From positions 9,694-73,693 of the forward strand of contig JBCAXE010000015.1 of NCBI GenBank assembly GCA_038534195.1: a DNA stretch of 64,000 bases. Reading direction: 5' to 3'. Below are positions 25,618 through 33,666 of this stretch, piece by piece (within the stretch, counting starts at the first letter, position 1; every line of letters starts with the position of its first letter). The DNA comes from JAJFFW01 sp038534195 (lineage in GTDB: Bacteria > Pseudomonadota > Alphaproteobacteria > Caulobacterales > Parvularculaceae). A program made the position numbers and the translations under genes. The notes under the pieces were generated by a model. The model did not search any database, was not told where the DNA came from, and saw only the letters and a program-made list of their open reading frames with translations.

Positions 25618-26298
25618 TTATGGCGCGGATTCCAGATCGGACACGCGCATGCGCTTTGGCTGGTCGCCCGGTTTTGACGCTTTATCGCCCCGCCGCCAGG
25701 CAAAGGCGTCGAGGATCATGTCGATAATATCGTCCAATTCGCCGGATAATTCCTCGCAGTCGCCTTCGTGGAACACAACAGGCGTCGTGAACCGATAGAC
25801 CATATCCTGAATGATGTGCGCCATGCGCGGCTTGTCATCGATCCGAAATACGCCTTCGGCCTCCCCAACGGAGAGAATGTCTGCAATCAGATTGGCTTCC
25901 GCCGCCTGCCAGCGCTCGGCCACATGGTGGCGCTCGCGAATGATCTCGGTGGAAAGCTCAAACGCTTTGGGGCGATCATGAAAGCGGTCGTAGGCGAGTT
26001 TGAATTTTGTCCGCAGGAACCGCCGCAAGCGCTCCTCCGGCGTCAGGCCTTTTGGTTCGAGCGCCGCCGCCGTTAATTTCGCAATATGCTCGCGCCGCAG
26101 TACGCGCACGAACGCTTCGGCGATATCCATCTTCGCGGGGAAATACCGATAGAGATTGCCGGTGGACATGTTACAGTCCCTGGCGATCTCGGACATGGTC
26201 GTCTTACCATATCCGTAATGGAGAAAGCGGCTGCTCGCCGCCTCCAGGATTTGAAGCGCTGTTTCGTCGAGTTCGTCGGTGCTTTTCAGCTTGGCCAT
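25618..26298 (-). CDS. TetR-family transcriptional regulator
   Basis: A 226-residue repressor-type protein. Residues about 10-57 form the TetR HTH (ILEAASSRFLHYGYGKTTMS followed by CNMSTGNLYRYFPAKMD), then a helical ligand-binding domain of unknown specificity. The start at 26298 (MAKLKSTDELDE) is favoured because the operator-like repeat lies just upstream of it; an in-frame codon at 26337 would run through that repeat. It is divergent from gpsA. No efflux pump or enzyme typical of TetR targets is adjacent, so the target is unknown apart from probable autoregulation. Confidence 0.87.
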   Translation of the reverse strand: MAKLKSTDELDETALQILEAASSRFLHYGYGKTTMSEIARDCNMSTGNLYRYFPAKMDIAEAFVRVLRREHIAKLTAAALEPKGLTPEERLRRFLRTKFKLAYDRFHDRPKAFELSTEIIRERHHVAERWQAAEANLIADILSVGEAEGVFRIDDKPRMAHIIQDMVYRFTTPVVFHEGDCEELSGELDDIIDMILDAFAWRRGDKASKPGDQPKRMRVSDLESAP

Positions 26299-26317
26299 TG
26301 GCGTATTCTTGCTTTGA

Positions 26318-26336
26318 TGAATGTATAAACCGTTCA
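26318..26336. promoter_or_regulatory. inverted repeat, probable TetR operator
   Basis: TGAATG (26318-26323) and CGTTCA (26331-26336) form an imperfect dyad (5 of 6 positions) with a 7-base AT-rich centre, in the interval between tetR and gpsA. Size and position match TetR-type autoregulatory operators. Binding is inferred. Confidence 0.5.
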
Positions 26337-26386
26337 ATGATCATCACGCAACTTGATGGTTGGACAGGCGCAACGGGCGAACCGGT

Positions 26387-27394
26387 ATGACTGGATTTCA
26401 ATCCCTATCCGTGATCGGCGGCGGCGCCTGGGGCACGGCGCTCGCCAATCTCGCTGCCTGCAACGCTGTCGCAACCAGGCTGTGGGCGCGCGAGCAAACA
26501 GTCGTAGACGCCGTTAACAGCCGCCATGAAAACACCGTCTATCTCAAACGCGTTCCATTAAACCCGGCCCTGAAGGCAGAGAGCGAGATGGCGCGTATGG
26601 GCGCGGACGCCTATCTCTTTGTCGTTCCGGCGCAGCATGCGCGCTCGGTCATACCGGACCTGAAAGCAGTTGCGCCCGCGGACGCGCCCGTCGCGCTTTG
26701 CTCCAAGGGCGTTGAAAACGGCGCTGATCTCTTGATGACAGAGGTTTTCGCGGAAGTATGGCCGGATGCGCGCCTTGCGGTTCTTTCCGGACCAAGCTTC
26801 GCGCGGGATGTGGCCGAAGGCCTGCCCACAGCGATCACGCTCGCCTGCCCTGACGACGCGCTGGCGGCGCGCTGGACCGAAACAATCGGCGCGCCCCATT
26901 TCCGGCCCTACCATTCGACCGACCTGATCGGCGCGGAGCTTGGCGGCGCCGTCAAAAACGTGCTCGCGATCGCCGCCGGCGCCGTTGAAGGACGGGGCCT
27001 TGGGGAATCAGCGCGCGCGGCCCTCATCGCGCGGGGATTCGCGGAATTTCAACGCCTTGGCGTGGCGATGGGCGCACAGCCCGAGACCATGGCGGGTCTT
27101 TCCGGGCTCGGCGATCTGATTTTGACCGCCACATCGAAACAATCGCGCAATATGTCGCTCGGCGTGGCGCTCGGACGCGGAGACCCGCTCGAGACGGTGC
27201 TTGCAGAGCGTAATTCCGTCAGCGAAGGTGTCGCGACCGCGCAGAGCGTCGTCAATCTCGGGCGGCGCGCGGGCGTCGATTTGCCGATTTGCGAAGCGGT
27301 GGCCGACCTTGTAGCCGGGACGAAAACCATGGATGAAATCATTACGGAATTACTGTCACGGCCGTTCAAAACCGAAGGCCGCACCGGACGCTAG
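26387..27394 (+). CDS. gpsA: glycerol-3-phosphate dehydrogenase [NAD(P)+]
   Basis: Reduces dihydroxyacetone phosphate to sn-glycerol 3-phosphate for phospholipid synthesis. The 335-residue product has the Rossmann motif VIGGGAWGTALA near the N-terminus, SGPSFARDVA, the catalytic Lys in GGAVKNVLAIAAGAVEG, and a C-terminal helical domain (LSGLGDLILTATS, SRNMSLG). The ATG at 26387 matches family N-termini. In relatives gpsA lies next to tsaD and a yciI gene; here yciI is two genes downstream and tsaD is separated by 12 kb. Confidence 0.96.
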   Translation: MTGFQSLSVIGGGAWGTALANLAACNAVATRLWAREQTVVDAVNSRHENTVYLKRVPLNPALKAESEMARMGADAYLFVVPAQHARSVIPDLKAVAPADAPVALCSKGVENGADLLMTEVFAEVWPDARLAVLSGPSFARDVAEGLPTAITLACPDDALAARWTETIGAPHFRPYHSTDLIGAELGGAVKNVLAIAAGAVEGRGLGESARAALIARGFAEFQRLGVAMGAQPETMAGLSGLGDLILTATSKQSRNMSLGVALGRGDPLETVLAERNSVSEGVATAQSVVNLGRRAGVDLPICEAVADLVAGTKTMDEIITELLSRPFKTEGRTGR

Positions 27395-27427
27395 AACCGC
27401 CGGAATTCATGGAGGAGGACCGAGCTC

Positions 27428-28108
27428 ATGATACGCATTAAGGGACTTATTATGCTGGCGGCCTGCGCCAGCCTCGCCGCGTGCGGGAGCGATGACAATG
27501 CAGACGATGCGCAAAATGCGACGAGCGCCCCCGATCCGAATATGAGTTTCTTCCTCACCAGCGTCGGCCCCGGCGACGGCGGCAATCTTGGCGGTCTCGC
27601 GGGCGCTGACGCTCACTGCGCGCAACTTGCCAAAGACGCGGGGGTGACCGGCAAAACGTGGCGGGCCTATCTCAGCACCACCGGCGAGCCCGCCATCAAC
27701 GCCAAAGACCGTATCGGAGAGGGTCCGTGGCGTAACGCCAACGGCGATATTGCGGTCGCATCGCTGGCCGAGCTCCTGTCCGATGAAAACAAACTCAGCA
27801 AGGAAATCTCGGTCAGTGAGACCGGGGCCGTAATCAATGGGCGTGGCGACAGCCCCAATCGACACGACATACTGACCGGAACCACGGCGTCGGGTGAATT
27901 CACCATTGGCGACGGCGACACGACCTGCAGCGACTGGACCAGCAACGCCGCCGACGGCAGCGCCATTGTGGGCCACCATGACCGTACCGGCGGCGGCGAC
28001 GATCCCACATCATGGAGCTCCGCCCACGGATCGCGCGGCTGTGGTCAGGCTGACCTTCAGCGAACGGGCGGCGACGGTCTCTTCTATTGCTTTGCGGTGG
28101 CTGAATAA
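27428..28108 (+). CDS. DUF1554-like lectin-fold lipoprotein
   Basis: A 226-residue exported lipoprotein: MIRIKGLIMLAACASLAAC is a signal peptide ending in the lipobox LAAC (Cys19), followed by an acidic linker. The domain from about residue 40 begins FFLTSVGPGDGGNLGGL and AGADAHCAQLA, a start shared by DUF1554/endostatin-like proteins of environmental Proteobacteria, and ends with paired Cys near the C-terminus. Function unknown; extracellular binding is plausible. AGGAGG precedes the ATG closely. Its TAA overlaps the yciI ATG by one base, so it is coupled to a housekeeping neighbour. Confidence 0.8.
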   Translation: MIRIKGLIMLAACASLAACGSDDNADDAQNATSAPDPNMSFFLTSVGPGDGGNLGGLAGADAHCAQLAKDAGVTGKTWRAYLSTTGEPAINAKDRIGEGPWRNANGDIAVASLAELLSDENKLSKEISVSETGAVINGRGDSPNRHDILTGTTASGEFTIGDGDTTCSDWTSNAADGSAIVGHHDRTGGGDDPTSWSSAHGSRGCGQADLQRTGGDGLFYCFAVAE

Positions 28109-28407
28109 TGCCGGTCTTCGCGCTCTATTGCCTGGATAAGGAAAACGCAGCAGATCTGCGCAAAACGACGCGGCCGGGCCACCTCGCCTACCTGGAAGAA
28201 AGCGACGTGACGCTTCATCTCGGCGGACCGTTGCTTGACGAAAGCGACGCGCCGATCGGCAGTCTATTGATTATCGAAGCCGCGAATGACGCAGAAGCGC
28301 AAGCGTTCGCAGATAATGATCCGTATGCGAAAGCGGGGCTATTTCAGTCCGTCGAAATTAAACGATTTAAGTTTGTCGCCGGTGAACTCGTCGCTGATCA
28401 AGGTTAG
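28108..28407 (+). CDS. YciI-family protein
   Basis: A 99-residue ferredoxin-like alpha-beta protein of the YCII/YciI family. It keeps the His/Asp pair region RPGHLAYLEE and DPYAKAGLF, thought to form a small active site in this family; the reaction is not known. In Alphaproteobacteria a YciI gene commonly accompanies gpsA. The start overlaps the preceding lipoprotein stop (TAATG), and its TAG overlaps the stop of the convergent membrane protein gene by 4 bases. Confidence 0.9.
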   Translation: MPVFALYCLDKENAADLRKTTRPGHLAYLEESDVTLHLGGPLLDESDAPIGSLLIIEAANDAEAQAFADNDPYAKAGLFQSVEIKRFKFVAGELVADQG

Positions 28408-28790
28408 ATCGAGCGGCGACGGTAAGAACGGCAACTTGCTTCGTAAGGTTTTGAGGAAAGCCGGGCGTTCCAACCCGCCGTCCACGCGTCGCCGCCTTCA
28501 ACGCCGAGAACGGCGCGGCATTGTTCGAAGCCCGTGCGATATTGCGCGGACATCACGCCCACATCACTGCCAGCAAGCTTGAACGCATCATTGTAACACT
28601 GACAAACCCCGTCGGCGTCATCTGCGCTCGCAAGAACTGTCGGCACGCTCGAAGAACTGGCGCTCCGCGAAAAGTCGCGATCAGCACGATCACCGCCACC
28701 GTTAAATTGCGTTGTCGCAAGGGTGTAAACGGCCACGCCCAGAATGAATAAGGCGAGAACGCCCCCAAAGATTGCTTCAATTCGCATCAT
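28404..28790 (-). CDS. membrane-anchored hypothetical protein with Cys-rich C-terminus
   Basis: A 128-residue protein starting MMRIEAIFGGVLALFILGVAV, one membrane helix, then a Ser/Asp-rich linker and a C-terminal region with four Cys (CQCYNDAF, EQCRAVLG, ASCRSY) that could form disulfides in the periplasm. AAGGGG lies 8 bases before the first ATG of an ATG-ATG pair. I do not recognise a family. Convergent with yciI, 4-base stop overlap. Confidence 0.65.
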   Translation of the reverse strand: MMRIEAIFGGVLALFILGVAVYTLATTQFNGGGDRADRDFSRSASSSSVPTVLASADDADGVCQCYNDAFKLAGSDVGVMSAQYRTGFEQCRAVLGVEGGDAWTAGWNARLSSKPYEASCRSYRRRSI

Positions 28791-28914
28791 CACGCGTACC
28801 CCTTACAAATTGGCCTCTTACCAGCTCCGCAGCCCCACTTATTAGAAACATTAACGCAAGTGAGGCGTTTGGCAAACAGCCGCCCGAACGCGCCTCTTGC
28901 GGGAAGCAAGTGAT

Positions 28915-29439
28915 CTACTTTCCCGCTTCCAACCCTTTTAAAATCAATGCCTTAGCTTCGTTCGCATCGCGCCACCCGACGATCTTCACCCACTTGTTCG
29001 GCTCCATATCCTTGTAGTGGCCGAAAAAATGCGTGATCCGCTCAATCAGGATGTCCGGCAGGTCCGTGTAATTGTTGATCTTGTCGTAATAGGCCGTGAG
29101 CCGCGGCGACGGCGTCGCCAGGATTTTCTCATCAAGGCCGGCTTCATCTTCCATGAGCAAAACGCCCACGGGCCGCGCGGCGACCACCGCCCCCGGCACA
29201 AGCGGCCGTTGGCCGTAGACCATTACATCGACGGGATCGCCGTCCTCCGCGAGCGTTCCCGGCACGAACCCGTAATTGCAGGGATATCGCATGGACGTAT
29301 ACAAAAACCGGTCGACAAACATCGCACCCGACGCTTTGTCGATTTCGTATTTGATCGGCTCGCCGCCAAGCGGCACTTCGATCACCACATTGATATCATC
29401 AGGCGGGTTTTCGCCGGATTTTATTTTTGAAAGATCCAT
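28915..29439 (-). CDS. ppa: inorganic pyrophosphatase
   Basis: Family I soluble pyrophosphatase hydrolysing PPi released by biosynthesis, 174 residues. The metal-binding signature DGDPVDVMV and the conserved YPCNYGFVPGTL are present, as is the ITHFFGHYKDMEPNKWVK C-terminal block. It is transcribed alone, 55 bases downstream of argG on the same strand. ArgG produces PPi, so the adjacency is metabolically sensible though probably incidental. Confidence 0.97.
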   Translation of the reverse strand: MDLSKIKSGENPPDDINVVIEVPLGGEPIKYEIDKASGAMFVDRFLYTSMRYPCNYGFVPGTLAEDGDPVDVMVYGQRPLVPGAVVAARPVGVLLMEDEAGLDEKILATPSPRLTAYYDKINNYTDLPDILIERITHFFGHYKDMEPNKWVKIVGWRDANEAKALILKGLEAGK

Positions 29440-29494
29440 AATTTACTCTTTATACCGCTAATCGTTTCATACCGCCAAAGCTCGAGACCCGCTA

Positions 29495-30703
29495 TTACCG
29501 GCGACGCGCATGTAACTTCAATCGCAGCGCGTTCAGGTTGATAAATCCGGCGGCGTCTTTTTGGTCATAGACGGCATCTTCCTCAAACGTCACATGCTCC
29601 ATCGAATAAAGTGAGTGCGGCGACGTGCGGGCGATCACGTTTGCGGACCCTTTATATAACCGCATCGTGACCTCTCCGCTCACATACTCCTGCGATTTAT
29701 CGATCAGCGCTTGCAGCATTTCGCGCTCTGGCGAGAACCAGAAGCCGTTATAAATCATTTCCGCGTAGCGCGGCATAATGGAGTCTTTCAGGTGGGCCGC
29801 CTCGCGATCAAGCGTGATCTGTTCAATGCCGCGGTGCGCCGCCAGAAGAATTGTTCCCCCGGGCGTCTCATAGACGCCCCGGGACTTCATCCCCACAAAT
29901 CGATTTTCCACAAGATCAAGGCGGCCGATCCCATGGCGGCGCCCGAAGTCATTGAGCACGGTCAGTAACGCCGCAGGCGATAGCGCCTCGCCGTTGATAG
30001 AGACCGCATCGCCCCTCTCGAAACCGACTATAATGTCTTCCGGCTGATCCGGCGCTGCAATCGGGTCATTCGTGCGCTGATAAACATAGTCCGGCGCCGG
30101 CTCGCCCGGGTCTTCGAGCACTTTTCCCTCTGACGAGGTATGGAGGAGGTTGGCGTCGACGGAAAAAGGCGCCTCGCCGCGCTTGTCTTTTGGAATTTCA
30201 ATCTGATGGGCTTCGGCCCAGGAGATCAACTTTTCTCGGCTGTTCAGATCCCAGTCGCGCCATGGCGCAATCACGTGGATGTCGGGGTTAAGCGCGTAGG
30301 CGTTCAGTTCAAACCGAACCTGATCATTGCCCTTGCCGGTGGCGCCATGGGCGATGGCGTCAGCGCCGGTTTTTTCAGCGATCTCCACAAGACGCTTGGC
30401 GATAAGCGGTCGGGCGATCGACGTGCCAAGGAGATAAAGCCCCTCATAGACCGTATTGGCGCGAAACATCGGGAAGACATAATCGCGAACAAACTCTTCG
30501 CGCAGATCCTCGATGTAGATCTCTTTCACGCCCGCGCGCTCCGCTTTCCGGCGCGCCGGTTCAAGCTCCTCGCCTTGGCCCAGATCGGCGGTGAAAGTCA
30601 CGACCTCAGCGTCATACGCCTCACGCAACCACTTCAAAATAACGGACGTGTCGAGGCCGCCGGAATAAGCGAGAACGATTTTGTTGATGAATGATTTCTG
30701 CAA
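29495..30703 (-). CDS. argG: argininosuccinate synthase
   Basis: Condenses citrulline and aspartate with ATP to argininosuccinate in arginine synthesis. The 402-residue product has the PP-motif IVLAYSGGLDTSVILKWL at residues 9-26, GATGKGNDQVRFE and a C-terminal multimerisation region; length is typical. The start is a TTG (MQKSFINK) with GGAG 9 bases upstream; no ATG lies before the conserved motif, so this is a genuine rare-start case. Divergent regulators are absent upstream; the Lrp gene lies 73 bases away on the same strand. Confidence 0.97.
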   Translation of the reverse strand: MQKSFINKIVLAYSGGLDTSVILKWLREAYDAEVVTFTADLGQGEELEPARRKAERAGVKEIYIEDLREEFVRDYVFPMFRANTVYEGLYLLGTSIARPLIAKRLVEIAEKTGADAIAHGATGKGNDQVRFELNAYALNPDIHVIAPWRDWDLNSREKLISWAEAHQIEIPKDKRGEAPFSVDANLLHTSSEGKVLEDPGEPAPDYVYQRTNDPIAAPDQPEDIIVGFERGDAVSINGEALSPAALLTVLNDFGRRHGIGRLDLVENRFVGMKSRGVYETPGGTILLAAHRGIEQITLDREAAHLKDSIMPRYAEMIYNGFWFSPEREMLQALIDKSQEYVSGEVTMRLYKGSANVIARTSPHSLYSMEHVTFEEDAVYDQKDAAGFINLNALRLKLHARRR

Positions 30704-30776
30704 GGCGTCGCTCCAATGCGGATGGAAGGCGTCTCCTGCATAAAGAAAAGGACGGACCCTGCGAAGCAGTTTTTCG

Positions 30777-31229
30777 TTATGCGCGGTCGTCTTTCGACGA
30801 GCTCAGGCAAATGTGAGAGGTGATGCTCCTCACCTGGGATTGCGCGCCAAGAACTTCCGCGTGAAACGACTTGTAGGCGTCAAGGTCCGCGACCTCGATC
30901 CGCAACAAATACTCCACCGATCCCGTAATATTATGACACTCGCGCACTTGCGGCGCTGCGGCCATCGCCTTTTCGAATGCGGCCGCGTCTTTGCGCAAGT
31001 GATCCGACAGACCGACAGTGACAAAGATCGTCACCCCGCCCCCGACCGCCGCGGGGTCGATGATCGCGCGATAGCCTTTAATGACGCCCGTCCGTTCAAG
31101 CTCCTGGACCCGGCGCAAACACGCCGAAGCCGACAAGCCCACGCGCTGCGCCAGCTCCGTATTGCTGATCCGCCCGTCGCGCTGAAGGATGCGCAATATT
31201 TTTTGGTTTACATCGCTATTCGCGCTCAT
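30777..31229 (-). CDS. Lrp/AsnC-family transcriptional regulator
   Basis: A 150-residue Lrp-type regulator. Residues 6-60 form the winged HTH (ILRILQRDGRISNTELAQR and LSASACLRRVQELERTGVIK), and residues 70-145 the RAM ligand-sensing domain (VTIFVTVGLSDH, ITGSVEYLLRIEVADLDAY). It is divergent from an indoleamine 2,3-dioxygenase gene with a 99-base shared region holding operator-like repeats. In other bacteria an Lrp-type protein (KynR) controls kynurenine-pathway genes, so it is a good candidate regulator of tryptophan degradation here; that is inference from placement. Confidence 0.93.
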   Translation of the reverse strand: MSANSDVNQKILRILQRDGRISNTELAQRVGLSASACLRRVQELERTGVIKGYRAIIDPAAVGGGVTIFVTVGLSDHLRKDAAAFEKAMAAAPQVRECHNITGSVEYLLRIEVADLDAYKSFHAEVLGAQSQVRSITSHICLSSSKDDRA

Positions 31230-31264
31230 TTCTTGACGTTAATTCGTATTTTGCATTCATTAAA

Positions 31265-31303
31265 GCGGAAAATTGCGCCGTTTCCGCGATATGATTGCGC
31301 AAT
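31265..31303. promoter_or_regulatory. operator-like repeats between the Lrp gene and IDO
   Basis: GCGGAAA (31265-31271) and TTTCCGC (31281-31287) are inverted arms 9 bases apart. Within and beyond them lie ATTGCGCC (31272-31279) and the perfect palindrome ATTGCGCAAT (31294-31303), whose starts are 22 bases apart, about two helical turns. Phased sites in a divergent promoter are typical of Lrp/AsnC regulators. Confidence 0.5.
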
Positions 31304-31328
31304 ACCTCAAAAAGAACAGGGGCCGACA

Positions 31329-32498
31329 ATGAGCACTCTCGAAATCAAAGACTATGACGTCACCCGCGAGCGCGGCTTCCTTTCTACCTTTGATCCGGAA
31401 ACAATCGCATTGCCGGACTTCTTGCAGCCGGCCCGTAACGTTGCGATGGCGCTCCCGCACCTCATCCCTTCCGGACAAGTACGCCGCCATCTTGAAGCGC
31501 TGCCGGTGATCGACCTCGCCGACTTCTGCGCCGACGCCAGCGACGCGCAAAAACGCGTCGCCATGGTGCATTATTCCTTCATGGTGCAGACTTATGTCTG
31601 GGGCGAGGAGCCAGCGCCAAAGTCCCTGCCTGCCTGCCTCGCAGCGCCGATCTGGTCGCTGGCCAAAGCGATCGGACAACAGCCGCTCTTGCCCTACTCA
31701 GGGTATGTTCTCGACAATTGGGGCCGGCTAGACCGCAATGGACCCATCGACCTTTCCAACACCTACATGATCCAGCCGTTTCTCGCCGGACAAGACGAAG
31801 CCTGGTTCGTATTGATCCATGTTGCGATCGAAGCGCGTGCGGGCGCGATGCTCGCAGACATCCCAACGCTGATCGACGCCGCCGCGCAGGGCGATGACGC
31901 AGCCTTAGAAGCCGTCCTGACCGCAATGGCCGAGACTTGGGACGACGTAAACGCGATCTTCGACCGGATGCCGGAACGGTGCGATCCTTACGTCTACTTT
32001 CACCGCGTACGCCCATGGATTCACGGCTGGAAGGACAATCCGGCGCTCGGCGAGGGGCTCATTTATGAAGGCGTTGAAGAAACCGACGGCGCACCACAAT
32101 CGTTCCGTGGGCAGACCGGTTCACAATCATCCATCGTGCCGGCGATGGACGCATGCTTCGGCGTCGGCCACGCAGGCGATCCCTTACGCACATATCTTGA
32201 CGAATTGCATATCTACCGCCCGCCGGCGCATCGCAAATTTATCGACGCCATTCGCGAAGCCAGCAATGTCCGCCCCTATCTCGCGCAGTCTGAAAACAGC
32301 GCACTCAAAGAGGGCTATAATGAGTGCGTGAGAAAGCTTGCGCGCTTCCGCACCAAGCATCTGGAATATGCGGCGAGCTATATCAACAAACAGTCGCGTG
32401 GCGACGCCGGTAATGACACGGATGTGGGCACGGGCGGCACGCCCTTCATGAAATATCTGAAAAAGCACCGCGACGAAGCCGAAGCGCATCTGTTGTGA
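31329..32498 (+). CDS. indoleamine 2,3-dioxygenase
   Basis: Haem dioxygenase opening the indole ring of L-tryptophan to N-formylkynurenine. The 389-residue product matches animal and fungal IDO block by block: SFRGQTGSQSS (residues 258-268), the haem-ligand region RFRTKHLEY with His344, and the C-terminal GTGGTPFMKYLKKHR loop that closes on substrate. The ATG at 31329 follows GGGG by a few bases. IDO is less common than TDO in bacteria; this genome also encodes a TDO-family protein about 24 kb away. Expression is probably under the divergent Lrp gene. Confidence 0.93.
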   Translation: MSTLEIKDYDVTRERGFLSTFDPETIALPDFLQPARNVAMALPHLIPSGQVRRHLEALPVIDLADFCADASDAQKRVAMVHYSFMVQTYVWGEEPAPKSLPACLAAPIWSLAKAIGQQPLLPYSGYVLDNWGRLDRNGPIDLSNTYMIQPFLAGQDEAWFVLIHVAIEARAGAMLADIPTLIDAAAQGDDAALEAVLTAMAETWDDVNAIFDRMPERCDPYVYFHRVRPWIHGWKDNPALGEGLIYEGVEETDGAPQSFRGQTGSQSSIVPAMDACFGVGHAGDPLRTYLDELHIYRPPAHRKFIDAIREASNVRPYLAQSENSALKEGYNECVRKLARFRTKHLEYAASYINKQSRGDAGNDTDVGTGGTPFMKYLKKHRDEAEAHLL

Positions 32499-32537
32499 TT
32501 TGGCCGACGGGTTTGACGCGCTTCATGAAAAGCGCAC

Positions 32538-32553
32538 TCGCGGAATTCCGCGA
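32538..32553. repeat. 16-bp perfect palindrome between IDO and a convergent gene
   Basis: TCGCGGAATTCCGCGA can fold as a 6-bp GC-rich stem with an AATT loop. It lies between two convergent stop codons, where a bidirectional terminator is expected, but no T-run follows on either strand. A further GCGCTT/AAGCGC pair lies just before it. Confidence 0.4.
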
Positions 32554-32581
32554 AGGCGTCGTCTTTCGCAATAACGGATTG

Positions 32582-33178
32582 TCAGCGCCGCTGCGGACCG
32601 CCGAGACTTGAGAAGGCGTCCGTTTCCTCGCCGGCCTCGATCATTGCTTTTTCCAGAAGCGGCCGCAGCGGATCGACCACATCTTTGTCCGCCTGCGGTG
32701 CATTTTGGGCGGCCTTGATCATCACCAATCCGGTTTTGTATTGCGCCTGCGTTTCCGGCGGCAACATCGCGAGCATGTCCGGCGTCATCGCCGCTGACAT
32801 GGCCGCGGCCTCGGGCGGCATGTTAAGCGCCATATAGGCAAGCATCGTGCGGTCAGCCACTGACGCGAGATCGGCGGCGTCTGCAAATTTGTGCTTCTTG
32901 GCCAACGCATTCACTTTTTTGTATTCTGCGGGATGTTCTTTTTTCAATCGCGCTAAAGGCGTTGAATATGGCGTGAAGCTCTCGCCTTCCTTCAATTGAA
33001 AATCTTCCGAGAATTCCTTGACGTCCCTCTTTTCCATCTCCTCGCCGAGCGCGGACAGGTCAGGTAGAATCCCGGCGTAGCGGCGGACTTCATCCTCGGT
33101 CAGCGCGTCGGCGGCAACCGCTGTTGAAATTAGAGCAAAGAGCGCCGCGACGACGCCAATTGACCATTTGTATGGCAT
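32582..33178 (-). CDS. secreted hypothetical protein
   Basis: A 198-residue protein with a signal peptide (MPYKWSIGVVAALFALISTA, cleavage near AVA-AD) and a helical, charged mature part rich in Met, Ala, Pro and Glu (MPPEAAAMSAAMTPDMLAML). No Cys and no catalytic motif is evident and I do not recognise a family. Probably periplasmic. Downstream of the arfB-rlmN pair on the same strand with 62 bases between, so possibly its own transcript. Confidence 0.65.
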   Translation of the reverse strand: MPYKWSIGVVAALFALISTAVAADALTEDEVRRYAGILPDLSALGEEMEKRDVKEFSEDFQLKEGESFTPYSTPLARLKKEHPAEYKKVNALAKKHKFADAADLASVADRTMLAYMALNMPPEAAAMSAAMTPDMLAMLPPETQAQYKTGLVMIKAAQNAPQADKDVVDPLRPLLEKAMIEAGEETDAFSSLGGPQRR

Positions 33179-33240
33179 GGTGATCTCCCCTTTATTGTTT
33201 CCGCCACCAGTCTATGTCGCACACGCGCAGGGCGCAAAGG

Positions 33241-33666
33241 CTAACTGTCATCTGTTCGCGGGACCCGGCGCATCGATTTGATTTCGGACCTTTTTTTCTT
33301 ATCCGCCAAACGCCGGCGCTTCGCCCCGAGGGTCGGCTGGGTCTTGATGCGCGGCTTTGGCGGGGTCAACGCCGCGCGGATCAGCGCCGCAAGACGGGCG
33401 CGTGCGTCCGCTCGGTTTTGCTCCTGAGTTCGGTGGCGTTGCGCGTCGATGATAATAACGCCGTCCTTGGTCGAACGCCGTCCGGCGAGACGCAGCAATC
33501 GCTTTTTTACAGGCGCGCTTAATGACGGTGACCCGTTGACGTCAAAACGCAACTCCACCGCGGTTTCAACCTTGTTGACATTTTGCCCGCCAGGACCGGA
33601 CGCCCGCTTGAAAGTCTCGATGAGCTCCCAGTCTTCCAAAGCGAGACCGGCGGTAATTCGGATCAT
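33241..33666 (-). CDS. arfB: peptidyl-tRNA hydrolase ArfB (ribosome rescue)
   Basis: A 141-residue stalled-ribosome rescue factor. The catalytic loop ASGPGGQNVNKVETAVEL contains the GGQ motif, and the C-terminus is a basic tail (KRRRLADKKKRSE) that enters the empty mRNA channel in ArfB. The absence of the decoding domains of RF1/RF2 distinguishes it from release factors. Its ATG overlaps the rlmN stop as ATGA, so the two are coupled; both act on ribosome function. Confidence 0.95.
   Translation of the reverse strand: MIRITAGLALEDWELIETFKRASGPGGQNVNKVETAVELRFDVNGSPSLSAPVKKRLLRLAGRRSTKDGVIIIDAQRHRTQEQNRADARARLAALIRAALTPPKPRIKTQPTLGAKRRRLADKKKRSEIKSMRRVPRTDDS

Noticed and set aside
30813..31328. 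Upstream extension of IDO by 172 residues
   Set aside because: It runs antisense through the Lrp gene and its promoter; the family N-terminus begins at the ATG at 31329.
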